From NCBI GenBank assembly GCA_031549265.1, contig JAVBQB010000002.1:186001-250000 (forward strand): 64,000 nucleotides of DNA, read 5' to 3'. The notes under the pieces were generated by a model, which was not told the origin of the DNA, did no database searches, and saw only the letters and a list, made by a program, of their open reading frames with translations. The stretch's first letter is position 1. Every line of letters begins with the position of its first letter. Shown here piece by piece: positions 17,338-25,723 of this stretch. Source of the stretch: JAVBQB01 sp031549265 (lineage in GTDB: Bacteria; Bacillota; Clostridia; Oscillospirales; JAVBQB01). The position numbers were made by a program, and so were the translations under genes.

Positions 17338-18711
17338 ATGAACGCTCTGTTTGAATCATACTTTGAAAAGCTGAGAGATAAGCGCGTCGCGGTCGTGGGC
17401 CTCGGCGTCAGTAACGTACCACTTATCCACCTGCTGCGTGAACGGGACATTGAAGTCATCTGTTGTGACAAAAATAAGTCCAAGGATTACGCGGAACTTG
17501 TCGAAATGGGCGCAATATTGTCGTTGGGAGAGGATTATCTGGATCCTGTGCCGGACTGCGACGTCATTTTCCGTTCGCCGGGTATCCGCCCCGATTTACC
17601 GCAGTTTCTGGAGGCGGTGAATAAGGGAGCGGTGCTTACTTCGGAGATGGAAGCCTTTTTCGAGGTGTGCCCCTGCCCGATAATCGCGGTCACCGGCAGT
17701 GACGGCAAGACCACGACTACAACGCTGATTTACGAGATGCTGAAAGCCGACGGAAAGACGGCGCATCTCGGCGGCAATATCGGACGGCCGCTGCTTGCCG
17801 ACGCTCCCGCGATGGAGCCCGGACACTTCGCGGTGATCGAGCTTTCCTCTTTCCAGCTGATGACCATGAAGCGCAGCCCGCACATTGCCGTCGTCACCAA
17901 CGTAACGCCCAATCATCTGGATATCCACCTGTCGATGGAGGAATACGTGCAGGCGAAAGAGAACATTATAAACTATCAGAGCGCCGGTGACATTGCGGTA
18001 TTCAATCTCGACAACGATATTGCCGAGCGGATGTCACAGAAGGCAAAAGGCGAAATACGAGCTTTTTCACACTGTAAATGCCGCCGGTCATTCGTCAATG
18101 ACGATGACAAATATATATATGTTAAAGGCGTTCCCCGGGTAATTAAGAGCGAAATCAAAATTCCGGGACTGCATAATGTCGAAAACTATATGGCGGCGAT
18201 CGCCGCGGTGTACGACCTAGTCGCGCCGGAGACCATCGTGCGGGTGGCGCGTGAATTTGGCGGTGTGGAGCACAGAATAGAGCTTGTGCGCGAGCTGGAC
18301 GGCGTGCTGTACTATAACGACTCGATCGCGTCCAGTCCCGCGCGGGCGATAGCCGGGCTGCGCAGCTTTGACCAGAAGGTCATAATGATCGCGGGCGGCT
18401 CAGACAAGAACATTCCGTTTGACGAGCTGGGCAGAGAAATTCTGACTCACGTTAAACATCTGGTACTCTGCGGAGCGACGGCGGAAAAAATCAGGCGCGC
18501 TGTCGAAACCGCGGCAGATGATGCCGGAAGCGGAGGCGTCCCGGGAATAACACTTTGCGCAGACTATCGGGAGGTGCTGGATTGCGCCCGCGAAATTGCG
18601 GGCGACGGCGATGTGGTGATACTGTCGCCCGCCTGCGCGTCGTTCGATATGTTCGAAAATTTTGCCCGCCGGGGCGAATTCTTTAAGGAACTCGTTCGTA
18701 AACTGAAATAA
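17338..18711 (+). CDS. murD: UDP-N-acetylmuramoyl-L-alanine:D-glutamate ligase
   Basis: Adds D-glutamate to UDP-MurNAc-L-Ala in peptidoglycan precursor synthesis. The 457 residues give the three Mur-ligase domains: a Rossmann-like UDP-binding domain (VAVVGLGVSNVPLI), a central ATPase domain with P-loop GSDGKTTTTT near residue 120 and NHLDIH near 190, and a C-terminal domain with HRIELVRELDGVLYYNDSIASSP near 310. It lies outside any mur/fts cluster, after rnpB. The M42 genes follow 39 bases later on the same strand. Confidence 0.94.
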   Translation: MNALFESYFEKLRDKRVAVVGLGVSNVPLIHLLRERDIEVICCDKNKSKDYAELVEMGAILSLGEDYLDPVPDCDVIFRSPGIRPDLPQFLEAVNKGAVLTSEMEAFFEVCPCPIIAVTGSDGKTTTTTLIYEMLKADGKTAHLGGNIGRPLLADAPAMEPGHFAVIELSSFQLMTMKRSPHIAVVTNVTPNHLDIHLSMEEYVQAKENIINYQSAGDIAVFNLDNDIAERMSQKAKGEIRAFSHCKCRRSFVNDDDKYIYVKGVPRVIKSEIKIPGLHNVENYMAAIAAVYDLVAPETIVRVAREFGGVEHRIELVRELDGVLYYNDSIASSPARAIAGLRSFDQKVIMIAGGSDKNIPFDELGREILTHVKHLVLCGATAEKIRRAVETAADDAGSGGVPGITLCADYREVLDCAREIAGDGDVVILSPACASFDMFENFARRGEFFKELVRKLK

Positions 18712-18750
18712 GAGTGCAGAGATTGAGCCCTGCAAATTTTATCTGTTAGG

Positions 18751-19794
18751 ATGATGACTGTGGACATAGTTGAAGCGATATCCAGACTGAGCGCGACGCC
18801 GGGCGCCAGCGGGCACGAATTTGACGTCGGAAAGATCGCGGCCGGAATTCTTGAGCCGCTGGTGGACAGCGTGGAGATCGACGCTTTCGGTAACGTGATA
18901 GCCCGCCAGTTCGGGCCGTCGCCGGACTCGCCGAGGCTGGTGCTGGATGCGCACCTCGACGAAATCGGCCTGATGATAACCGGTCAGACCGAGGGTTTTC
19001 TGCGGTTCCGGACTATCGGAGGCGTGGACGCCCGAATGCTGCCGGCGCGTGAGGTTATAATCGCAAGCCATCCGCCTGTACGCGGCGTGATTATGACCAT
19101 GCCGCCGCATATTTTGAAGGAAGACGAGGCGGACAAGGCGATCAAGGTCGAAGATATGCTGATCGACGCGGGACTGGACGAAGCCCGCGCCAAAATGCTG
19201 ATCGGCAAATCGGCGGTTTACGCCGAAAAGCCCGTCATGCTGAAAAATAACCGCCTTTCCTGCAAGGCGATGGACGACCGGCTGGGCTTTCTACTGATTG
19301 TGAGGGCGCTGGAGCTCCTGTCCGAGTGGTATTACGAGCGCAAGCTGGAAATTGTGGTGCTGGGCAGCGTTCAGGAGGAAGTGGGCACGCGCGGGGCAAC
19401 AATGGCGGCGCATACGCTTGACGCCGACTGGTTTATCGCGGTCGACGTGACGCATGGGCGCACACCGGACGCGCCGTCTGACAGGGTGTTCGAGACCGGC
19501 GGCGGTCCGGCGATCGGAGTCGGGCCGAATATCGCAAGATGCGTCAGCGACAAACTGGTAAGCCTCGCCCGGGAGAAAGATATCAAGTATCAGCTCGAGG
19601 TTATGGAGGGCAACACCGGAACGAACGCGTGGCCAGCGCAGGTTTCGCGCTGCGGCGTGTCCACGGGGGTGCTGTCGATCGCGCTGAAATACATGCACAC
19701 GCCGGTCGAGACGATCGATCTCGAGGACTTCGAGCTGACGGCGCGCCTGCTGGCCGAATACGCCATCGCGCTGAGCGGGGAGGTGGAGTCGTGA
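18751..19794 (+). CDS. M42 family aminopeptidase (first of three)
   Basis: A 347-residue metallo-aminopeptidase of the tetrahedral glutamyl/PepA-FrvX type that degrades short peptides in the cytoplasm. All two-metal-site residues are present in order: His and Asp in DAHLDEIG, bridging Asp in KAMDDRLG, catalytic Glu-Glu in VQEEVGTRG, Asp in AVDVTHG and the final His in YMHTPVE. Start ATG 18751 is followed by a second ATG; the ribosome site is weak. The stop overlaps the next gene's GTG start by three bases. With its two paralogues it forms an operon, probably read through from murD. Confidence 0.92.
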   Translation: MMTVDIVEAISRLSATPGASGHEFDVGKIAAGILEPLVDSVEIDAFGNVIARQFGPSPDSPRLVLDAHLDEIGLMITGQTEGFLRFRTIGGVDARMLPAREVIIASHPPVRGVIMTMPPHILKEDEADKAIKVEDMLIDAGLDEARAKMLIGKSAVYAEKPVMLKNNRLSCKAMDDRLGFLLIVRALELLSEWYYERKLEIVVLGSVQEEVGTRGATMAAHTLDADWFIAVDVTHGRTPDAPSDRVFETGGGPAIGVGPNIARCVSDKLVSLAREKDIKYQLEVMEGNTGTNAWPAQVSRCGVSTGVLSIALKYMHTPVETIDLEDFELTARLLAEYAIALSGEVES

Positions 19795-20822
19795 GCGGAC
19801 TGATAGAGCTGCTGCGGGAACTGTGCCAGCGGGACGGAGTTTCGGGCATGGAGGACGACGTCCGGGACTGCATACGTGGTCGAATTGAAAAGCACGCCGA
19901 CCAAATCGTAATAGATAAGCTGGGCAACCTGCTGGTATTCAAAAAAGGGCGCAAATCCGGCGCGGAACGCATAATGCTGGCGGCGCACATGGACGAGGTC
20001 GGCCTCATTGTCAAGACAGTGACCTCGGACGGATACCTGAAGTTTGGCGCATGCGGCGGAATCGACAGGCGCGTGCTTATCGGCAAGCGGGTGCTTGTCG
20101 GGCGGGAGCGTGTTCCCGGAATTATCGCGCTGCGGGCGTTCCACCTGACAAACTCCGACGAGCGGGCCGGTGTTCCACGCTTGGAGGATCTATATATCGA
20201 CATCGGAGCGCGCGACAAGGAAGACGCGCTTATGTACGTAAGTCTTGGGGATTACTGCGCATTTGATTCGGAGCCTTGCACCCTTGGCGACAAGCTGATC
20301 AAGGCGAAGGCGATCGACGACCGGCTGGGCTGCGCGGTGCTCGTAAGCCTGATAGAGGAAACTCCGCCGGTGGACGCGTGGTTTGCCTTTACCGTGCAGG
20401 AGGAGGTCGGGCTTCGCGGCGCGACCGTTGCTGCGGCAAGAATTGCACCGGAAATTGCGGTAATTGTCGAGGGTACGACCGCGGCGGACAGCCCTGATCT
20501 GGATCGGCACCGGAGGGTGTGCTCGGTTGGCGGCGGCGCGGTCGTTCCATTTATGGACAGGGGCAGCATTTACGACCGGGGGCTTTTATCAGAGCTTGCC
20601 AAAGTCGCGAAATCACGCGGGATTAAGACGCAGACCAAGAATTACGTTTCGGGCGGAACCGATGCGGCGGCTATCCAGCGCAGCTTGCAGGGCGTTCCAG
20701 TTGCCGCGGTGGCGGCGCCTGTACGAAATATCCACAGCCCGTCGTGCGTTGCGTCGGTTGACGATTGCCAGGCGGTTCTTGATCTGGTAAGAGAATTCCT
20801 GATATTCAAGGGAGGACAGTAA
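19791..20822 (+). CDS. M42 family aminopeptidase (second of three)
   Basis: A 343-residue paralogue with an intact active site: AAHMDEVG, KAIDDRLG, VQEEVGLRG, VEGTTAADSP (Glu in place of the Asp ligand of the first copy, common in FrvX-like members) and RNIHSPSC. The start is GTG 19791, overlapping the upstream TGA in a GTGA arrangement, so translation is coupled. The long open frame beginning at 19539 is an out-of-frame extension inside the first gene. It likely acts with the first copy in peptide catabolism, perhaps as a hetero-oligomer; that is inference. Confidence 0.92.
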   Translation: MSGLIELLRELCQRDGVSGMEDDVRDCIRGRIEKHADQIVIDKLGNLLVFKKGRKSGAERIMLAAHMDEVGLIVKTVTSDGYLKFGACGGIDRRVLIGKRVLVGRERVPGIIALRAFHLTNSDERAGVPRLEDLYIDIGARDKEDALMYVSLGDYCAFDSEPCTLGDKLIKAKAIDDRLGCAVLVSLIEETPPVDAWFAFTVQEEVGLRGATVAAARIAPEIAVIVEGTTAADSPDLDRHRRVCSVGGGAVVPFMDRGSIYDRGLLSELAKVAKSRGIKTQTKNYVSGGTDAAAIQRSLQGVPVAAVAAPVRNIHSPSCVASVDDCQAVLDLVREFLIFKGGQ

Positions 20823-20823
20823 G

Positions 20824-21828
20824 TTGTCTGAGATATTTGAAATAATGACCGAACTCCGCGGATTCAGATCGGTTTCAGGAGCGGAACGGAGAATTGCCAT
20901 AAAACTGTCGGAAATGGCATGGAAACATGCTGATTCGGTATCAATAGATGTCATTGGCAATGTCATAGCCCATAAAAAGGGAAGCGGCGGCAAGGTCATG
21001 ATAACCACAGCGATGGATACATCCGGCCTGGTCGCGACATATATTGACGACAGCGGGTTTGTGCGGTTTTCCACGGTGGGAGGCATAAAGGCGCTCGAGC
21101 TGCTCGGTTGTGCTGTCGAATTTGAAAGCGGCGCGCGCGGCATAGTCGCCGCCGACGGCAAAGCGGATGACAAGGAACCGACCGCCGACCGAATGTACGT
21201 CGACGTCGGCGAGCCGGATGCCGAGGGGGCGAAAGCCCTGGTCACGCCGGGAATGACGGCGGTTATAGCGGGAGATATGTTCCTCGCTGGAGACAGGGTG
21301 ACAGCGCCCAGTGTGGCGCCGCTTTCCGGTTGCGCCGCATTGCTCCGGGTAATGTCGCTGATCGGAGGATGTGACGCAGATTTATATTTCGTGTTCGCCG
21401 CCCAGTCCAAAGTCGGGTCGCGGGGCGCGAAAGTTGCGGCGTCATCAATTGCGCCGAACGTTTCGCTGTCTGTCGGGGCGGCGGATGCGGACGATATTCC
21501 GGAATCGGCGTCAAAGACAATGACAAAACTTGGTTCGGGAATTGGGATAAAAATAATGGATGACAGCGTTATCTGTCATCCAAGTGTGGTTGAATCGCTG
21601 AAATCGTCCGCGAGCTCCGCCGGGATTCCGATTCAGATTACCGTACAGTCCGGTGCCGCGTCAGACGCTGCGCCCATACACATGTCAGGCGGGGGAATAC
21701 CGTCCGGCGCGCTCTGCGTCCCGGTGAGGTATCTCGGCCATCCGCTGGAGATGTGTGATCTGCGGGATGTTGAGGCGGCGGTTAAACTAGCGTCGGAGTT
21801 CTGCAAAAACCACGGCGGAGCGCAGTAA
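20824..21828 (+). CDS. Degenerate M42 family protein without metal ligands (third of three)
   Basis: A 334-residue M42-fold protein starting at TTG 20824, one base after the second gene's stop and preceded by GGAGGACAG. The fold is recognisable (SVSGAERRIA, GNVIAHKKG, LGHPLEMCD). The site residues are replaced, however. DAHLDEIG/AAHMDEVG has become TAMDTSG (His lost), the bridging Asp region is APSVAPLSG, the Glu-Glu pair is AQSKVGSRG and the next ligand segment is VGAADADD. Only the last His remains. The frame is intact and codon use resembles its neighbours, so it is not a pseudogene. It is predicted to be a non-catalytic subunit or binding protein. Confidence 0.85.
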   Translation: MSEIFEIMTELRGFRSVSGAERRIAIKLSEMAWKHADSVSIDVIGNVIAHKKGSGGKVMITTAMDTSGLVATYIDDSGFVRFSTVGGIKALELLGCAVEFESGARGIVAADGKADDKEPTADRMYVDVGEPDAEGAKALVTPGMTAVIAGDMFLAGDRVTAPSVAPLSGCAALLRVMSLIGGCDADLYFVFAAQSKVGSRGAKVAASSIAPNVSLSVGAADADDIPESASKTMTKLGSGIGIKIMDDSVICHPSVVESLKSSASSAGIPIQITVQSGAASDAAPIHMSGGGIPSGALCVPVRYLGHPLEMCDLRDVEAAVKLASEFCKNHGGAQ

Positions 21829-21848
21829 GAATACAGGCGAAACAATTG

Positions 21849-21890
21849 GAGCCGCCAGCGCAGGGCATTTGCTGCCTTGCGCGGCGGCTC
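21849..21890. terminator. Bidirectional hairpin between the M42 and anti-sigma genes
   Basis: GAGCCGCC (21849-21856) / GGCGGCTC (21883-21890), with further inner pairing GCGCA/TGCGC and GGCA/TGCC. A very stable stem between converging genes. The T-tract is poor on both sides, so it may act mainly as an mRNA 3' stabiliser. Confidence 0.6.
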
Positions 21891-21900
21891 GGTATTTCGT

Positions 21901-23091
21901 TTAGTGGATCACAGCGAGGAGTCCGAACTGCGAATCGGAATTCAGTCCTCCGCCGGACGTGTAGATCGAAGCGGTCGAGCTATTTCGTGAAGCGAAGTCG
22001 CGTAGGGTAGCTATCGGGATCTTGAGGTAGTCGACGCCATTGGAATTCAGCGGCGTCAGCTTTTTGAATTCTGACGGGATTTCACCCCGAACCACGACCA
22101 GCACTGCGACGTCGTACCCTTTCGGAATAGCGACCGGTAGTTCGGTTGAAGCGGCAACTTTGGGAGCGGCTTCCGCGGGCGGCAAATTAGAATCCGGTAC
22201 CGGCGCGGCTTGCGTAGCATCAGACGGGAGCGGCGCATTTTCCGCTTTGCCGGTCGCTGCGGATTGGGTACCGTTGTTATCGGCGTCGCCGCCGAGCGAG
22301 AACGGCGCAGGGGAGGCTGACTGAAGAGCGGTCGGCAAGAGGGACTCCGGTGATGCTGGCAGCGATTGCGCGGGTTCGCTTATGGAGTCCTCGTTCCCGG
22401 GTGACATGAAGAGCGATGCTGATTCGGGCTGCTGTTCGGTTTGCGGAGTCGACGTCGCCTGAGGAAAGTCTTGACTGGATGACATGAACGGAGCGGTCCC
22501 GATAGCGTCCGATTCAGCCTCGGGAGCCGCAATATCATCACTATTTTGAGTCATATCGGGTGACGTACCGCCGTCGGTTGTGTCTGCATCACCGGCTGCA
22601 GCATCCTTTTTGGAAGCTGGCTGCTCGGGAGCCGCGCGGAGTACGGTGTCATGTTTAGGTTCGGTGATTTCGGTTTTTGGACCGGCGGCGTCATACGCAT
22701 CCGCCGATCCGGAAGCCGCGCCGGATTCCGATACAGCTAGTTCGTCTGACAAGGGCTGTGCAAACCACTGATCAAAGTAAGTACTGAGCGGTCCGGTAAA
22801 GACAACGACGACAAGCGCAACCGCGGCGGCGGCAATCGTGAATCTGCCGACTGCCAGGCGGCGGGGCTTTTTGTAGTTGTAGATTTTATAAAATGTACCG
22901 TCCAGCATGGCAGGGGGCGGATCGCATTCCAGCTCGGAAACAGCCTCGGAGATGGAGCGATAGGCCGACAGTTTCTCGCGGCAGTCATGGCATAAGCCGA
23001 CATGGGTCGTGAGCTCATCGCGTTCGGTTTGGCTAAGGTCGCCGTCCAGCTCGCGGCTGGCAAGCTCCATAAAATGATTGCAATCTGACAT
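21901..23091 (-). CDS. Zinc-finger anti-sigma factor with a large extracellular region
   Basis: A 396-residue membrane protein, cognate to the sigma factor encoded just upstream. The N-terminus is a ZAS domain: CNHFMELASRELDG and the zinc signature His-x3-Cys-x2-Cys (HVGLCHDC). One transmembrane segment lies at about residues 83-103. A long low-complexity Ala/Ser/Pro/Glu-rich stretch (about 115-315) follows, then a folded C-terminal domain with hydrophobic strands (VAVLVVVRGEIPSEF, YLKIPIATLRDF). The external part presumably senses an envelope signal; the kind is unknown. It follows the sigma gene by 15 bases. Confidence 0.88.
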   Translation of the reverse strand: MSDCNHFMELASRELDGDLSQTERDELTTHVGLCHDCREKLSAYRSISEAVSELECDPPPAMLDGTFYKIYNYKKPRRLAVGRFTIAAAAVALVVVVFTGPLSTYFDQWFAQPLSDELAVSESGAASGSADAYDAAGPKTEITEPKHDTVLRAAPEQPASKKDAAAGDADTTDGGTSPDMTQNSDDIAAPEAESDAIGTAPFMSSSQDFPQATSTPQTEQQPESASLFMSPGNEDSISEPAQSLPASPESLLPTALQSASPAPFSLGGDADNNGTQSAATGKAENAPLPSDATQAAPVPDSNLPPAEAAPKVAASTELPVAIPKGYDVAVLVVVRGEIPSEFKKLTPLNSNGVDYLKIPIATLRDFASRNSSTASIYTSGGGLNSDSQFGLLAVIH

Positions 23092-23106
23092 GGTCTATCC
23101 CTCCTT

Positions 23107-23691
23107 TCAGTCCTTAGACGCAGCGCCCTGCGATATGTTCCCGAGCGCGCGGCGGAGCTGCTCGCGGGCACGGGCGAGCCGGGATTTGACCGTGCCTTCG
23201 GAAATATCCAGAATCTCGGAGATTTCGGAGTAAGCCAGTCCCGAGAGATCGCGCAGAACAACGATTTGCCGGTGCAGCGGCGAAAGCTTTAATAACGCCG
23301 CAGCGACGTTTTCGCGCAGCTCTTTTTTTTCAAGCTCAGTCTCGGGACAATATCGTGAATCGGGTATTTCCGGAACCTGGTCAAAATCGTCTTCGCCCTT
23401 ATCGTTCAAAGTAAAGAAAAAAATCCGCTTCCGCTTGCGGAGAAAGTCAAGGCAGGTGTTGGAGGCAATTCTGTAAAGCCAGGTGGAAAGAGCGCTCTCC
23501 ATTTTGAAGGTCACAAGCGACCGGTAGGCCTTGACAAACGTTTCCTGCGAAAGATCATACGCGTCCTCGGCATTACCTGTCATTCTTAGGCAAAGGCTGT
23601 AGACGTGCTTCTCATTATCGCGGACAAGCTGCTCAAACCCGGAGTTGTCACCGCGCTCCAGTTGCTTTATAATATCTGCAGTAGTGATCAA
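23107..23691 (-). CDS. ECF-type RNA polymerase sigma factor (SigW-like)
   Basis: A 194-residue sigma-70 family factor with regions 2 and 4 only. Region 2 is seen in FEQLVRDNEKHVYSLCLRMTGNAEDAYDLSQETFVKAYRSL (residues about 19-60) and STWLYRIASNTCLDFLRKRKR. Region 4 is LSPLHRQIVVLRDLSGLAYSEISEILDISEGTVKSRLARAR (about 135-180). A zinc-finger anti-sigma gene directly downstream supports release by regulated proteolysis under envelope stress, as for SigW. No sequence-based target promoter was identified in the window. Confidence 0.93.
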   Translation of the reverse strand: MITTADIIKQLERGDNSGFEQLVRDNEKHVYSLCLRMTGNAEDAYDLSQETFVKAYRSLVTFKMESALSTWLYRIASNTCLDFLRKRKRIFFFTLNDKGEDDFDQVPEIPDSRYCPETELEKKELRENVAAALLKLSPLHRQIVVLRDLSGLAYSEISEILDISEGTVKSRLARAREQLRRALGNISQGAASKD

Positions 23692-23738
23692 TGCGTCACC
23701 GGCCTTTCAGATTAGGATAATCGGGATATGCTGTGGAT

Positions 23739-24743
23739 TTATGCGTCGGTCAGCCCGGCTTCATCCGGCAGCCTGCACTGACGGTCGTTTATTATCATCC
23801 GGATGATCTTACCCATCTCGTCGAGAGTGGTCATTTTGCAGATCAGTTCCTTATAAACGCCCGAATGCGGAATTCCGCGCAAATACCACGGAAAATGCCG
23901 CCGGGCCTCCAGCACGGCGACGCGCTCGCCCTTGTGCTTTGCCGCGAGCTCAATCTGCGCGGCAACGATTTCGCACCGTGTGGCTAGAGCTGGCGCTGTG
24001 GGTATCGAGCGGCCAAGCGCGGCGGCCTCAATCTGGCCGAAAAGCCACGGACTGCCGAGCGCGCCCCGTCCCGCCATGACCATATCGGCGCCGGTTATGC
24101 GCAGCGCACGAAGCGCGGATTCGGGCGAGATGATGTCGCCATTTGCGATGACCGGTATGGACACCGATTGCTTCACTTTAGCGATTATATCCCAGTCGGC
24201 CTGGCCGGAATACATCTGGCGGCACGTGCGCCCGTGAACGCAGATGGCGGATGCGCCCGAAGCCTCGGTCATTCTGGCGAAATCGACCGCGATTATACTT
24301 CCTTTGTCCCACCCGGCGCGGAATTTGACGGTAACCGGCACCCGGCAGGCGTCAACCACCGCCCGGATTATCGACTCGGCAAGCTCAGGTGACTTCATCA
24401 ACGCGCCGCCGTCGCCGCCGGACACGATTTTCGGAGTCGGACAGCCCATGTTGATGTCCAGCACGTCCGCACCCGACTTTTCAACGGCAATCACCGCCGC
24501 TTCAGCCATACAGGCGGGGTCGCTGCCAAAAATCTGGACGGCGCACGGCCGCTCGTTTTCGCCCAGCGTCAGCAAGGTCTCGGTCTTCTTGTCACGGTAG
24601 CAAAGCGCCTTTGCGCTGACCATTTCAGTGTAGGTATACTTCGCGCCAAATTTTACGCAGGTTTCGCGGAAAGCGAGGTCGGCCACTCCGGCCATCGGGG
24701 CGAGAGCGGCTCCGGTTTTGATTTCAACATTTCCGATTTTCAA
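23739..24743 (-). CDS. dusB: tRNA-dihydrouridine synthase (DusB type)
   Basis: FMN-dependent reduction of uridines in the tRNA D-loop. The 334-residue TIM-barrel protein shows APMAGVADLAFRETC at the N-terminus, DINMGCPTPKIV with the catalytic Cys region near residue 100, VHGRTCRQMYSGQADW near 170 and GRGALGSPWLF near 225. The first two match DusB well. It is on the minus strand upstream of the sigma gene, with a 47-base gap. Operon membership with the sigma pair is possible. Confidence 0.93.
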   Translation of the reverse strand: MKIGNVEIKTGAALAPMAGVADLAFRETCVKFGAKYTYTEMVSAKALCYRDKKTETLLTLGENERPCAVQIFGSDPACMAEAAVIAVEKSGADVLDINMGCPTPKIVSGGDGGALMKSPELAESIIRAVVDACRVPVTVKFRAGWDKGSIIAVDFARMTEASGASAICVHGRTCRQMYSGQADWDIIAKVKQSVSIPVIANGDIISPESALRALRITGADMVMAGRGALGSPWLFGQIEAAALGRSIPTAPALATRCEIVAAQIELAAKHKGERVAVLEARRHFPWYLRGIPHSGVYKELICKMTTLDEMGKIIRMIINDRQCRLPDEAGLTDA

Positions 24744-24842
24744 ACGATTATCTCCACTTTCGGTCGGCTTGGCGTCGGACTCAGCGGCTCACGCGCGGCC
24801 GGATTATCCGAAACGAATTAAAATATCAAGGAGTGCGTGCCA

Positions 24843-25691
24843 ATGGAATGCAGAGGATGCGGACGCCAGATACCTGACGACACCGAGCTGTGTTTGATAT
24901 GCGGGACCAGGCAGACGCCGTTCGTTTTGAACATGATCGAGGCGCGGGAGGAACGGAGAGAGCGGCGGTCGGCGAAGACTGTGCGGTTTGTGATTCCGGC
25001 CACGATCGTGGCCGCGCTGATACTATTCTCGGTGCTGGTAACGCCGCTGTTCGCGGGCGGCTCAGAGGCGGCAAAGCTTGCCGAGATCGAGCGGTCGTTC
25101 GAGGCGCGGGACAAGGAGGCGTTTATCATTCAGGCGTCTCAGTTCTACAGCAGATACGCCGAAAGCGACAATATGGAAACGGTGCTGCGGTATGCTTCCC
25201 AGCTTGGTTTGAAGCTAGCCGCGCCCGGCGTTGAGGACATCGTCGCTCGTGCGCGGGCTGAGGAAACGGCCAGCCCGCAGGCCGTGAGTTATGACATCCC
25301 GGCGAGCGAAGTTCAGAAGCGGGCGCTTGTGGTGACAAGACTGTCATGGAGCGCGCTGAAGCAGGACGGATCGGTCAAATGCGGCATCAGTTGGATGAAC
25401 AAAACCGATAAAACTGTAACCAGCGCGGTTTTTACCATGGAGATCCGGGACGTCGCCGGAAACACGATAAAATGCGAAAAACGCGGCGAAACGACCGCGG
25501 CAGCGAAAACTGTCGGCGCGTTTGCGCCCAGCAGAAACAATCAGATATATTCGGACACCTGGATCGGGCTCTGGTTCAATAAAGACGTCGCGTCGGTCGC
25601 GCTTACCGGCGTCGAATTCGGGTTCAGCGACGGGTCGCGAATGCAGCTCGACGCGGAGCAATCGGCGGCGGCAATGGCTGATAATGAGTGA
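24843..25691 (+). CDS. Zinc-ribbon membrane-anchored protein of unknown function
   Basis: About 282 residues. The N-terminus is a zinc ribbon, CRGC and CLIC (residues 3-21). A basic stretch (EERRERRSAK) and one transmembrane helix (about 44-67) follow, then an external region whose C-terminal half looks like an immunoglobulin-like beta domain (VKCGISWMNKTDKTVTSAVFTMEIRDVAGN). ATG 24843 is chosen because AAGGAG lies nine bases before it; a GTG two codons earlier is too close. I do not recognise a specific family. It is divergent from dusB and stands alone. Confidence 0.75.
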   Translation: MECRGCGRQIPDDTELCLICGTRQTPFVLNMIEAREERRERRSAKTVRFVIPATIVAALILFSVLVTPLFAGGSEAAKLAEIERSFEARDKEAFIIQASQFYSRYAESDNMETVLRYASQLGLKLAAPGVEDIVARARAEETASPQAVSYDIPASEVQKRALVVTRLSWSALKQDGSVKCGISWMNKTDKTVTSAVFTMEIRDVAGNTIKCEKRGETTAAAKTVGAFAPSRNNQIYSDTWIGLWFNKDVASVALTGVEFGFSDGSRMQLDAEQSAAAMADNE

Positions 25692-25723
25692 TCTGCCGCG
25701 AAATATCGCCCTGCCGCCAGGTG

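Noticed and set aside
20824..21828. Third M42 gene as a pseudogene
   Set aside because: The frame is intact over the full family length, with a coupled ribosome site and structural motifs kept, so it is better read as an inactive protein.
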